The notes beneath the pieces were generated by a model. That model ran no database searches, was not told the origin of the DNA, and saw only the letters and a program-made list of their open reading frames with translations. Of a stretch of DNA of 64,000 nucleotides, positions 33,101 through 47,600 are shown in pieces. Source of the DNA: Sinohyriopsis cumingii (lineage: Eukaryota > Mollusca > Bivalvia > Unionida > Unionidae); NCBI GenBank assembly GCA_028554795.2, contig CM068835.1, forward strand, positions 32,802,311 to 32,866,310, read 5' to 3'. A program made the position numbers and the translations under genes. Position 1 is the stretch's first letter; each line of letters opens with the position of its first letter.

Positions 33101-36100
33101 TCTTTTGACACTGCCATTCTTGCTTTCTAAACTTTTGTTTTTGAAAATTAGTCTCAATATCAAACAAAATATAAAAAAATAACAACTAAGAATCCTACCT
33201 AAATTTGAATGAAAACATGCTTTACTGAAAACAGACCTTTACCATGTGTGGCAACCTTCTTATGGTCAAGTACTGCAGTGCCACACAAATAGGCTCTTAC
33301 CATCTGGGACAGGATCCTTACGGCCTCTGTGTGTTTGGCATTTCTAAGATCGATCCCATTGACTGAAAAGATGGCATCTCCCACAAACAGGGCATTACAT
33401 CGATCTGCAGGTTGACCCTCATGGATTTCTGATATCAAGATTGGCACTCCATGCTCTTTACCTCCCTTAAATGATATGGTATTGGTGGTGGAGATGAAGA
33501 TAAAAAAATGATGATGATGGTGGTGGTGATGATATTCTCTGTGGTGATGATGATAATGATGATAGTGGTCAATATGTTGGTTCAATTATTTAGAAAAAAA
33601 GAGTCCCTCAAAGGGACTGACACTATTGCCTTAAAAGAATATTCCTGACTTCAAGATGAAGCCATATCTCTTTTTGACTGTGGAGTGCGGAAACCATCTC
33701 TAACACTTTGGATTAATAACAAGATTTTTCCACTTGCTCCTGTGGTGGCCATGTTAGATGTAATATCAGCACTATTTTCATTTCAGGACCAACTAAATAT
33801 AATTAAAAGTGTTTTGATGAAAACCACACGTGAATATGACCATCCAACCAGGAGTAATGTCATGATTTTCAAGATGGCCACAATGGTGACCATATTGGAT
33901 GTTGGAGCAGCAGCATTTTTATTTAGGCCTAACTAGACACATAAGAAGTTGCCTTGCTAAAACCCCTTTTAAATAAGACATTCCATGATGGACACGTAAT
34001 GGTAACAAGATTTTTAAGATGGCTGCCAAAGTGGCCCTAGTGAATGTCAGATCAGCATCATTTTCATTTAGACTCGACTAGATGCCATAAAAAGTCTACT
34101 GGTGAAAACCCCAAGTCAACAAGACATTCCATTTAGTATATGTAGCGATAACATGATTTTCAATATAGCAACCTTGGCAGCCATATTAGATTTTAGATGG
34201 GCACAATTTTCATTTAGGACAAATTAGACATCATAAGAAGTCTTTGGTGAAAACCGAATATCAATATGACCACCAATCTCAAGAAGTAGCATTTTCAAAA
34301 GGACCAATGTGGTGGCCATACTGGAGGTTGGATTAGCACCATTTTCATGTGGAACCAAACAGACATTATAAGAAGTCTTCTGTTGAAAAAAAATCATGTT
34401 GATGTGACTTTCTCTTCATCAGGAGTAGTAATAAATAAGAAATTTCAACATGGCTGCCATGGTGGCTGTATCGAATTTGAGATTGGCACTTTTTCATTAA
34501 ACACCATGTATACATCACAGGAAATATTTTAGTGACCTCATATTGATAAGACCTTCCATTCGGGAGGAGCAACAATCAAACAGTTTTCAAGACAGCTGCG
34601 GTGATGTTCCAGTTGGATGTCTGAGCAGCACCATTTTCGTTTAATATCAACAAACATCAATGGAAGTCTTCTGATGAAAACCCCATGTCAAAATCATTTT
34701 CCGTTCGGGCAGAAAAGAAATAACACAATTATTACAGATTCTGCCACGGTGGCAATGCTCAAAATTAGATTGACATCATTTTCTTTAGGACCAGCCATAA
34801 GAAGTCTCTTAGTGAAAACTCTATCTTGAAAAGATGTCTCTTAGTGAAAACTCTATCTTGACAAGAAGTCTCTTAGTGAACACTCTATCCTGACAAGAAG
34901 TCTCTTAGTGAAAACTCTATCTTGACATGACCATCTATTGAACATAAGTATGCATACCAAGCTATTTAAGATGGCCACTATAATGGCCATATTGGATGTC
35001 CATGTGGCACCATTTTACAAAAATGCCCTCATCAATATGGCAGTGCACTGTTCAGGAGGACTATCAATAAGATGGCTGCCAAGGTGACCATATTTCATCA
35101 ACTAGAAAATAATATGAAGTCTTTTAGTGAAAACCCAATGCTGATATGACCATCCATTCCTCTTGACTAACAATTATAAAATTTTCAAGATAGCTGCTGT
35201 GGTGGTTATATTAAAAGTCAGAGCAGTCCAATTTTCATTAAGGACCAACTGGACCATGGGATAAATGTATGTGTCAAATTTAATGGCAGTTCTCCAAGTT
35301 GTGTAGCAATAACAAACCTGTGCTAATGGCTGGACAACATACTATATACACAATGGGCAATGGACAACAGGCTCTTCTTGTCTATGACCAGTGATGCTAC
35401 AAATAATAATGGCAGCAATGATGATGATAAATTTCATGACAATGAAAACAAGGTTAATGGTGTACAAGTTGGAACTAGTAGTTTATTTTTATTTGAAGTT
35501 TCAAGAGTACAGTGAATAAATTGCAGTATTTTATCAAAATCTTTTGAGCATTAAATCTGTTGGGGTTATGCTAAACTGGGAAGGATAAAGAGGCCCACCT
35601 GATAGCTGATGCCTCCAGTATAAAACAAAGGAAAGGTAATTCAAAGAACTACATAATAAGATGTTCAGATTTTGAAACATTCATAGAATTACATGCAAGG
35701 TGTTCAGGTTTTGAAAAGGTAATTCATAGGATTACATGCAAGATGTTCACAGTTGAAAAGGTAATTCAAACAATTACATACAAGATGATCATATTTTTTA
35801 GACAAGGTGTTTACATATCTTGCTATCTGAAGCACATTTGGTTATATCAACAATATACAGACTGGTTTGATATTGAAGCATTGGGGGTTAAAAGTGTTTT
35901 ACACAGATATATGCCACAGTAGCCAACAAAGGCAGTCTTGACAACATTCAAACTATGATCCATTGCTTCTGAGTGTGTAAACTGGGTCACAGTGACCTAC
36001 TTCAGACATGGCTGAGTTGCTCTCCTTGTGATGCATTAATATACTAATTTCAATGAAAGAAGGTAAAATAGGATCCATGAAAGAACACATCTACAAATGA

Positions 36101-39100
36101 CTAAAATTCTGTATCCTCTCCCAACTTCACTGGCATGGGCTTTGGTATGGCATTTTATAGCATGGCAACACAAGTAGATTATTTAGTGTAGAAGCACTTG
36201 GAGTAAAGTCTCTTGCCCACGGACACCACAGTAGCCAACATTAGTGATCAAATTTTAAGATTCAAACTTGCACCCACTCGGTTGCAACTCTGGCAGGCTA
36301 ACGAACAAACCAATGTGGTTCCCACATCAGTTAGTTGCCTCCTACAACATGCAGGAGGGCACATCAAGCCTATTTTACATCACTGAGCCTGCAGTTGGCT
36401 CACTGGTGATAGAATAAAAAGTATCGCAACACGATAGTTCCTTTCAAGTTAACAGAGATCTAAATATTTCCAGAAACAGATAATCTGAACTACTTTAAAT
36501 TATTATTTCAACCCTGTCAAGCTCAAACTGATGCCAGTATCAAAACAATCAAGATGAAATTTACAAAATGCTGCTTCTAAACAAGTGCTTTTCTTTGAGG
36601 TCATAAACTGTTGTTACAAGGTCTACATGATCAATTTCAGTCGGGTTACTTACTGTAATAGACATTCCCAAGCCTTCATCTGGTTCCTTGACTAGTTTGA
36701 CCTTTCTGACATCGCCAAGACCATGGCGCTTCCTCAGTGACAGAAAATCCTGAAAATTAAAGAGAAAAACTTTGCCTCACACATATAGTACATTTATATT
36801 GATTCATCAGTGTTCACATACACAAGCATTCAATTTCTGTGACTCTTTTTTTGTGCATAATTTCCTCCAGGCATCCATTATAGAAGAAAACAGATCACTT
36901 GTGTATCTATTTTTCTTACATTTATCTAAAGTGTTTGCACTAAGGAAAATGTACCCAGACAGCATGACTTACACAGTGGCCTTTTCACATGAAAGATTCT
37001 GACAAGTTCATACAAATTTATGTCATCTGGCACTCTCCATATTATCTATATCATGGTAAATGATTGGTTTTCTCTATATCTGAAGGATGTTATATATATA
37101 TATTTATTTTTTACCCTTGACTGAATATACCTGTCACAGAATTTTAACATTTTTACCATTTCTCATTTATCTTGATGTGAAAGTTGGCATTTATTTAGAA
37201 GGGTTCTGTCTTCCTAAAATTTTCTTGTTTTGTTGCAATTCTTTATCTGTGCACTTTTAGAACTTACCTTTTAATTGGCACCATATAGTCAGCATTGTGT
37301 TGATGTACAATTTGAACCATATACACACATACATAAACTATTGGCTTATAGGCACATTTCCAATGACAGCATATGATCTCACACTTCAAACATTTGGGAA
37401 GAGATTCAGTAAACAAACCAAGAAACGTGCTGTTTTGATTTTATGATAAATTATTTTACTTTGTTTAATGATGTTTCTCTACAATACTTGCACTTTGACA
37501 TCATGTAAGTTGAAACATATTAATTCCCTTGGACCCTTACATTGTTTATTCATGACAATGTTGTTTTGATTTTATAATAAATTATTTTACTTTGTTTAAT
37601 GAACATGTTTTGATTTTATAATAAATTATTTTACTTTGTTTAATGATGTTTCTCTACAATACTTGCACTTTGACATCATGTAAGTTGAAACATATTAATT
37701 CCCTTGGACCCTTGCATTGTCTATTCATGACAATGTTGTTTTGATTTTATAATAAATTATTTTACTTTGTTTAATAATGTTTCTCTACAATACTTGCACT
37801 TTGACATCAAGTAAGTTGAAACATATTACTTCCCTTGGACCCTTGCATTGTCTATTCATGACAAGAATGTTTCTTCTAAGTGTGAATATCTGGCATGTAA
37901 GAATTTCAAAGAAACTGTGCAAGAGAAAACCCAAGAACTCTGGAAATGTGAATCCAATCAATTAATCTCCATTTTGAATGTTTAAAATGCTGTGAATGAT
38001 TTCTATGAAACAAAAGCAAATTCAGGCTCAAGAACCAAGCCAGCCAGACACCTGGATTGGTTTTTGGAAAAATATCTTGCAGGTCACTAAGTCTTAGTTT
38101 AGTTTAACGCCTGTAAACATTTACAAAATCTGTAAACCTGTCAAGAATCATGCATGTGGATATCTGGACACAGAAATTACCCATTCCTATTATATTATAC
38201 ATTTCCACATCTCTTTTTAAAAGGATAGTCTAGTTGATCTTTTTAAAATTCTTTTTTTAATGTATGTATGATTTTAATGTCTAATATGGCATCACCAGTA
38301 AAAATCACAAGTTGACAGGAATTAGTTGTAGTACAAATTACTCACCATGACTCTTCAGGCTGATTTACTAGTAATGCTAATAAAACTTTCTTTAGACAGT
38401 ATTATTAACAGAACTTTTGATTATGCATGTTGAACCATGCAAGACATTTCTACACAGGAAAATTATCAAATACAATGCCTATGGTATACTGACAACAATT
38501 ATGTAAATCTTAGCAAATATTCTTACATGACCAGGAGGTATGGGAAGAGGTTTGTGTCGATTGTTTTTTCCTCTGCATGCTCGTATAACAGTTTTGTGAC
38601 GATGAAGATGTATTTCTGCCTCCAACTGGTTCCACAGTTTGTCATGTTCTGCTCCCTTCATGTCCCTCCCCAACAGCTGGATCTGCTGAATTCTGACAAA
38701 AAAACAAGAGTCCCATGAATGGTGCTAGCTCTCACTGGTTTGAGCAACCATGGTTGATGTGCTATTAAGTGGATTACTTACATACACCTTACATTCAAAT
38801 CGATGATTCTTTTTGAGATCTGCAAGAAAATCTGAATCATCAATAACTCATAAAGCATAAAATTAAATTTTAACCGCCCTTATTGTTAGCAGCAGTTTTA
38901 CATTACAGTATGCTGGATTCTATGATCTGTCATTTTGGGATAAAGTGAGTCCATTTTGTCTGTGCTGACACATATTGTTGTCAATAAGGCAGGGTAAATC
39001 TACTTGTCACGTTATAAGTAAGGAACAATAGACAGATTGCAACATGTATATGCTAGACCCTGAGGCTAATTATTGGCTTCATAAATGTTGCGAGTGTCAG

Positions 39101-42100
39101 CCTTGCAGACAATGAATGTCAAAGCGATGTGTACAAAGCTAGCCGGCCGGCTTATGTTACGATAGTGTAAGCCAACATCAAAAGGACGGGTGGGAAGCCA
39201 GTTGTATATAACATGGCCATAGGAACTTCTTACTGGCACCATATTTGGTTGCGTGCAATTCACAGGTAAGTGGCATGAATTGCCGGTGTTGGGCTCAAAG
39301 GAACATCAAGTGGGGGTCATAAATCCACCCTTGACAGACTGCCGGGGAGGGGGTAATGTCTGCTAATTATGTAGACCATGGGTGAATCGACATCCACTCG
39401 GAATTGAGCAAGACGTGGCCACCATTGGAATCGCAAGTTTAAAACTAGTGTCTTGAAGCTAAACGTCAGTAATCGCTAAACCATCAAGCGGGAATTACAA
39501 AAGGAAGTTATAAGCTACTCCGACGTCATTCGAAACTGACGGGAAACACTGTTATTCTAGGAATTACAAAGGAGCTTCGGACAGGAAGCTTTCAGGGACT
39601 GGAGGAGCTGTAGGAGACAGAAGGGAAATACCCTGGTACAGTTGGTCCAGAGTCTCTGGGAGACAAGAAAAGGAGAGAACGGAAGTGGAAGGGTGAAGGA
39701 CGTGGTTGTTGGACTAAAGGGGTACTGGGTACCAGTCAAGAAATACTATAGATGAGTAGAACACAGGACTGGAGGAAAATCTATCACACTAAGTCAGATG
39801 ATGAAATAGGCTGTCACTTGGTCGAGCGGAAGATGAGTGATAGGGTTTTGAATATTGAATTTCATTTGAGGAAGGACTCTGTTATTGAATGGCATTAAAT
39901 TTGTTGTTATTTGAATTTCACCTTTTGTGTATTCAATAATTTAATTGTCGGCATCACTGACTGGGGGCTTGGAGCTTTGCATCTCTATCACTACTTCAAT
40001 TTCTAACAAAAACGAGCCAGAGTGGGTCTTCTGTAATAATTAAAGATAATACTGGGAGCACCCCACCCCAACCTAAGGTAGTCTACGAGACCTTTATACT
40101 GCTACCAAATCATGTTAAATCACTAAAATTTTATATCACTAATATGCAAAAATTTTAAATAGGCTAAAGCTGCATAACACTAAAATATAATGTATTGATT
40201 TAAAGTATATGTGCAAGATTTGATACATTCTCTATGAACCTAAAAGTTGCCTTATACCAGACAGATGCCATATTCAGAAAAATAGCACTATGATTTTGTG
40301 ACTTTCTTTATGTTGGAGAAATAAGAACTCTAAATTTAATCATCACAAATTGTCATAAAATCAGCATTTTAGTGTCCTGTGCAGATATACATTCGTTTTT
40401 GAGAAATTATAAGTATGTTTGCAAAAGTACTTTACATACTTTCATGAGATCTGCCAAAAGAAGGCAGCTGATGCATCTAATTCTGATAGAGAAAACAACG
40501 CCTAAGAGACAGAGGGATCTGAGGAAGGAATAATGGAATAAATTATCAGACATTTCCCCGAAAAACAAGAAAAGCAACAGGATATTATTAGCTTTATGTG
40601 CATGGTGTCACAACTGTGCAAGGAAACATTCAGTGGTAAGCTATGGTACAACAAACGTGGAAAGCTGAACATTAACTAGGCGTGAGGACTCAAAGAATCA
40701 TGAATTTGCCATTTTTATCCTCACCCTGCAGTGGAGTTACGTTTTTTTAACAAAAAGGGAAATAGAGTATACTGGGTTGCGCAAAGATGCAATGAAAAAA
40801 GTGAATGGAATATCTTCCTGTTTCTTTACCCTAGTTTGTTGGCAAATTTATTTAATTCAAGATGGATTTATTTAAACTAATTAAATAAATTAATGTATAA
40901 AAAAAGAAACTTCAATCTCTTCTTTACTTCCCTCCAGCCCACACAAAATTTAATAATGATAAAATAATGAAACTTAGAATTATTATCTGGTTATACAACA
41001 TAAAGAATCTCTTTTATCCGTTTCTTAGTTGCCTTAGAAATTCCTTCTTTTTAATAATACTAAATATTTCACAATGAAATGAGCACTAGCAATTGTATTA
41101 TATTTATATCAGTGATAGAACAATATACACACTAAATCTGAAATACTGCAAGGAATTTTTTTAATTATGATTGTAACTTCTATTGTTAGATATGGATTCC
41201 AACCTTTTTTCAACAAAAAGAGTAACTTTCAAAACCCTATTGAGAACCTTGATAATGTATTAATTATTGTATAAGTGATTAATTATAACAGAACCAATTA
41301 CATAACTGCATAGTTATAACATAATTCATCAATTATGATTAATCATAACATAATCAATTATAAAAAGTAACCTCATTTAATCTACTTCTCTCCCTAATGG
41401 CTTTTGCAATTATAACTAACAAAAAATTTTGAAATTGTAATTTAATGCATTTAAAAGCAATTAATCCCAGGTCTGTTTGGGATTCAAAACTGCTTTCTGC
41501 TGCATGTTCAGTCTATTTTATTATGAGACATTACAATGTTCTCAGGGGTATGTATACTAAGTGATGAGGAGAACATAAGATGCACTTAAGAAAACAGTTA
41601 TTGGCAAGGTTCAGAATGAGTCAAACAATAAGACCTGGGAGTCATCAAGTGCACTATTTTTATCTGATGCTGTGCCAAACCAAATAATAGTAATTCCTTG
41701 TCCATTTCAGTATGCTGTGCCAAACCAACTACTGGTAATTCCTTGTCCATTTCAGTAGGCTGTGCCAAACCAACTACTGGTAATTACTTGTCCATTTCAG
41801 TAGGCTGTGCCAAACCAACTACTGGTAATTACTTGTCCATTTCAGTAGGCTGTGCCAAACCAAATAATAGTAATTCCTTGTCCATTTCAGTAGGCTGTGC
41901 CAAACCAAATAATAGTAATTCCTTGTCCATTTCAGTATGCTGTGCCAAACCAAATAATAGTAATTCCTTGTCCATTTCAGTATGCTGTGCCAAACCAACT
42001 ACTGGTAATTACTTGTCCGTTTCAGTACAAGTATTTATTTGTTCTCATTAATTCTGACTTCACCTGACAAACTGTCTTCTTCTTTCACTAAAGAGAATTA

Positions 42101-44599
42101 CTTTCATTTTGCTGATTGTCAAAAAAGTCCAGACTTTTCAAGAAGTGCAATTAAAATTTTGATATAAGGTGGCATTTTCTTGCAGACAGATCCAAAAAAA
42201 AAATACTGGTATGCTGATAACCTCATTTGTTTGCTTTTGAGGTTTTTGTTATCCCTATATGTTAACATCAAGAGTGGGATATGATAATACTCTCTTTCTG
42301 TCTGTATGTCTGTTAGGTGGAAATTCATTTATAATTATATAATATTTATCATATTTTGTAGCGATTTTTTTAAATGCAGGAATGTAACTTAAAGTACATG
42401 ATGTATTTACTTGCTTACAAGCCAGATCCAAGTGCAAATTGCATAGACCCAGATCTGCTAATGCATAATGTGCTAGCAGATCTGGATCTCTGAAGTTTGC
42501 TAATAGTAATCACTAGAACACAGACCCTTATCTGCTGGAGCATTATTTGATAGCAGACTAGGGTCTATGCTGTTTACAGTTTGACACGACATGTAAGCAT
42601 ATATAGATGGTGATTCAAACCGCAACAGCAGGGCTAGAAAAATGTCTTTTTTTTCAACTTGTCTATAAAAAATTAAAAATTAGAATTTTACTTGCCCAGC
42701 AACAAAATCAACTAACCAACCAAAATGATCTCTGTATATAATGACATTTTTTCATGCAATAAAAAACAATTGTCCTTACTGTTCAATTGGGAGCGCCTTT
42801 ACATGTAGGCACAAGGCACCAAGTTTACATGATTTCAAATTAAGATGCTGAAAAAAGAGCAATTGTTTGCTGTATATATTCGCAGATCTGAGTGTATACA
42901 GTTTGTTAATAGTCAGAAGAACAAACAACACATTATGCTATGGCAGATCAGGATCTTTGCTGTAGTACAACTCAGTGGTCTTAACACATTAATCCCTGGA
43001 GGTTTTTGACATTTTTGCCTGAAAATCGAGTAGGAAACACATTTTGAAAGCTATTTCTGAACAGATACGAAAACACCGAATCCCCGATGATATTTCAATA
43101 GCATACTGCCTAACTGTGTTAGAAACATCATTTTTCATTGGCTATTTGACTCACGCATGAGTAGAAGGGTAAAAGTTGGAGTTCTTTTTGTTTTTTGTTT
43201 TTCTGCTAAACGGGGCCATTTTTTTTTGTATGGAGACCACTCTTTATTCCAAATGACCATCTTATCCTACTTTTTGCAAAGGCTCATCTGTCTGTTTGCA
43301 GTTCATACCAGTTTGCCTTAGATCTGAGACCGAAAAGTCTAAAATCCGGACACAAACTTGGATTCCGACCAAAGGGGGAATTTTGGGTAGAAAAAAGTCG
43401 GGTCCAAACATTGCGTTTTTTTTTTCTGTATTTTCTAGTGCAACTAGATATTCCAGATTATTTGGTATCATTGTAGAGCTACATCTGTCTACCTTTATAC
43501 AGTAGCACCCACTTTAGTGTATTATGCATGACCATGACGCTACAGAGCTTGGCAGTAGGCTACTACCTCCTGCCCTGTTAAGTCGTCGCTAGGAGTTAAT
43601 GTGTTAAACTAAGTAACAGAAAAGCATGAAAACCAATAAGTTTTGTAAAATTCAACAAATAATTTATTTCCCTAGAATACAAATTGAAAATTTAAAAATA
43701 ACTTACAGTATTGTGAATTAAATCCCACATCGTCGAAAAGTTTTATCACCAGTCCCATCAAATAAAGTTCTAATTAAACTCCAGTGGTGTTTCCAATAAA
43801 ACTTTAACTCTGAATGTACTGATGTGCAAGTAGTGGCCTGTAATGTAGAGATGTGCCAGCAGTCTTTTGATGAATCACAATAACATAATCCAAGATGTCT
43901 GAATTCACTATAATTTCAAGTTAATGTCTCTGTCCAAGAATATTACTGAGCACCTTGCAATTCCAGTGAATAATAATTTGAATAAATCCAAATCAAAGAC
44001 CCACCACAACAATAATTATGAATGATTCTGCTAAAGACGTTAGAGAAAGAATGAGTAATTTCTCAAGTAAATAAAATTATATAAATTAAAAAAAATAGGA
44101 CAAAAATAGAACCAGGATGAGGATCACAAGTTCCTTTCTAGAAAATTCTAAGCTGTCAACCAAACAAAATCTTTTACTAAAATTACAATGAAAAACAAGG
44201 CAAACATCAGGTAGACCAAGTATTTTTTTATGGGGGAATTCCAATGTCCTAGACCCAGACCCATATAAAAAAGTTTACATCGACTGATAATCAACTGAAC
44301 ATAGAGAAATATTAATATGTATTGTCGTTTAAAAAATAAATGAACTTGATTTTGGACAAGATCAAGTACTTAATACAATTATGCATAACATATAACTATG
44401 GAGAAAAAAACACCTAAGAAACAATACAAATTAAATATATGTAACAGCTGCTTGCAGTTTGACTTGACTTACAAGAGAATATAAATGGTAGCTGTAGTAA
44501 ATACGAGGAATACAACATTACCTTGCCCATAACAGCATGAGTATTAGTATGATTACTAACAGCTTATTTTATTCCACTGGTTGTGGTAATTATAACTGC

Positions 44600-44632
<33 letters not shown>

Positions 44633-47600
44633 TGTTGTTATTGTTGTTATAGTTTTCCTTCAATTTGCTGATTGTGTATGTGTGTGTTTTGGATTTTTAA
44701 CACAGATTTAACTTTTTCAGTCATATCACTACGATGTCTGTAGTGTAACAGTTTATAGTGATGTCTAGCACTGGGGCATCATGCCGCAAACATGTAGCAT
44801 GATGTCCCACCCAGTCACATTTTCCTGACACCAGGGCGACCAGTCCTAACACTAACTTCTTAATGATGAGCGCCAAGCGAGGCAACTGTTAGTACCATTT
44901 TTTTTAGTCTTTGGTTAGACTCGACCAAGGATCAAACCCACGACCTCCTACATCCGAGACGGATGCTGTAACCACCATGTCAATGGAGCGGTCTAAAATT
45001 GAGTGAATGGAAACTGTTGCTTCATTGCATGACAAAGGTGCATAAAATAACAGTTTCTCGTGAGAATCACTTTAAAATCATGTGTTTATTTTCCGCCTCT
45101 TTCTTGGGTATGGTATGGTTCTAACATCCTGTTGCTACAAATGATGTGACAGTTACGGGTCACACAAGGTCAGCTCCACACTCAGTTTTAACCCTATGTG
45201 TTATGATAACATTAGCGTAAACTGATATGCGCATGTTTTCCATTTGGGAGAGTTGTAATCTAGTCATTAAAGTAGTTAGACTAAACCTTAACTTTGTTTT
45301 AATCAGCAAAACATAACACTGGGGTGTATCAATTTACCTACCAGTGACGATTTTTAGACCGAACCTTTGTTTTTTGTTAATGAGTAAAACGTAACATTGA
45401 GGTGTGTCAATTTACGTACTGATGACTATTTTTGCACGTCAAATCAGAAAAGTCTGCGTATTTGATACATGGGTAGATAAAACACTGCTGATGTGAGAGA
45501 TAATGTGCATATTTATTTATTTATTTATTTATTTGTTTGGTCCATTTGCATGCTAAAAATTGGGTCAATGAAAATCCTCCTGATCTGAAGTCACAAAGCG
45601 TAACCAAATTTTGCAAATCTCTTGATCTGTCCAAGGTAACCTCACAGTTCTGTCACAGGTACCAAAATGGTTTTTCTACCAAAAAAGGCTGAATTGTCAA
45701 ATATTCCAATGATGAAAATGTCTTCCCAGAATATATGATGTAATAAATGTCCATTTTTCAGTATTAATGTGATGCTGAGTGAAATTGTTTGGTATATATA
45801 TATCGTCCTGACAATTCCGATTCGGGTAATTGACTCTAAACTGTTTATTTTAGCATTCATCGCTATTAAAACATCTAACAACCATCCTAAGAGTACTGAC
45901 ACTGACAGATGTTGTCAAGAAAGAATGCACAAAAAGAATATTTCTAGAGATGTTCAAGATGAGGTGCTTCTGACTAGCAGATTTTTCAACTTGTAGACAT
46001 TGGACTTTTCTGGTACTGAAATAATTCACTCCAAGTAGAGATAAACATAATATTTTTGTCTATAAAGTCAATACTGTAATCAAAACATGTTTTTTTTTCA
46101 CATTGAGCCACATTTTTCATTCATAAATGTGAAAACTTATCCTTCAAGTATATTATGTCAGAGGAAATTCCCACCCATGGGATAAAAATTCTTAATTAGA
46201 ACATAAAATTCTAATCCTCAGGTGAGATTATCCTATCCTATACTCATACATATAAAGAATTTACTTAACATGTGGGTGGTAAACTTAAAATTTCAGCTTT
46301 TAACTATTGCAGCTTTCTGGTGTGATTTCCCAATCCCCTAATTATGTAAATTTATGTATATTGTAAATAGCAATTACGATGAGCAAACAACTCAAATTCC
46401 AACAATACTTTTCACAGTGAAGGACATGACAAAAAATAAAATACACTTATTGGACCATATATTAGTAGGAAATTTTTTAAAACAAATATGCCACATTTAG
46501 ACTAATCATTTATCTGCAAAAATTTCAATTTCATTAATTGCTCTTAAAAAGTAGTGGAGATTTTGTTTTTTGGGGGGAGGGTGTGTTTAAACTAATTTAA
46601 TGATGTAATAATTACCTGTCATTACTGCATAGCTATCTTTCTCAGGATGGAAATTACTCGTGTTCAATTAATTAGAAACCATCCTCCCATACGGTGACTT
46701 TCAAAAATTCCTGAAGTGAGACAAGCAGAACACAGACCCAGTCTCTTCCCCTATGTCATATGTCATTGTGCAGTATCCCGAATCTTCTGTCAAAGGATGC
46801 AGACTACTTCTAGGACATCAGAATTGGATGTGAGGAGGGAACCAGGCAATAGCAAAAGGTAAGTATTACATCATTAACATTAGCTTTTCCCTCACCCTCC
46901 TATAAATATATTTTAATATCAGTAAATATATTACCAGTCATTACTGTGTAGCTGAAATTGCCAGTTTGGTGGTAGAAAAATGGCCTAAAAAACCCCAAGG
47001 AAATACTCACTTTTAAGGCAGTAATGTCAACTACTGTACAATTGAATCCACTCTAGCCACTTTTGTGCCAAGACTATGCGCCCTAGAGAAAATAAGCCTT
47101 CAGACTCGTGCACCAAGGATCGAAGGCAAAATGAGGAGAAAGTACTGTGAGAATGCCAAAACACAGCATCATCACATCCTCCAAAAACAAATAAGTTAGA
47201 CATTCCCATGAAGTAGCAATGGCTCAATCTTCATCAGCTTTAACCTTTATGAAAGAAATGTCCCTCTTGGTAAGGGATTGATATGCTCCCTTGATTGTTA
47301 TGTCAATCCACCTAGAAACAGTAATTGCCAAAATATCTGCTGTGCCCTACTGTGAAAGAAAAAAATAATTCCTACCCTTTCTTCATCTTCTCAAGTGGTC
47401 AAAAAGGATCATAAAGCCCTAACGGGTATAAGAGTGAATCTTGATTATCCACAGCACAGATACAACTGAGACTGATGATCTCTATAGGGAATGGAGTGAC
47501 TGATGGAAGCTTGTTTTTTGCTTAGAAACCAGTTGGCAAAGGAGAGAAACCAGCTCATAATTGCCACTGAGCCACAGACAACCCTGCTCTGTTCAGAGGG

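Noticed and set aside
41698..42051. Plus frame of repeated [15 protein letters not shown]
   Set aside because: Artefact of the 45-bp minisatellite.
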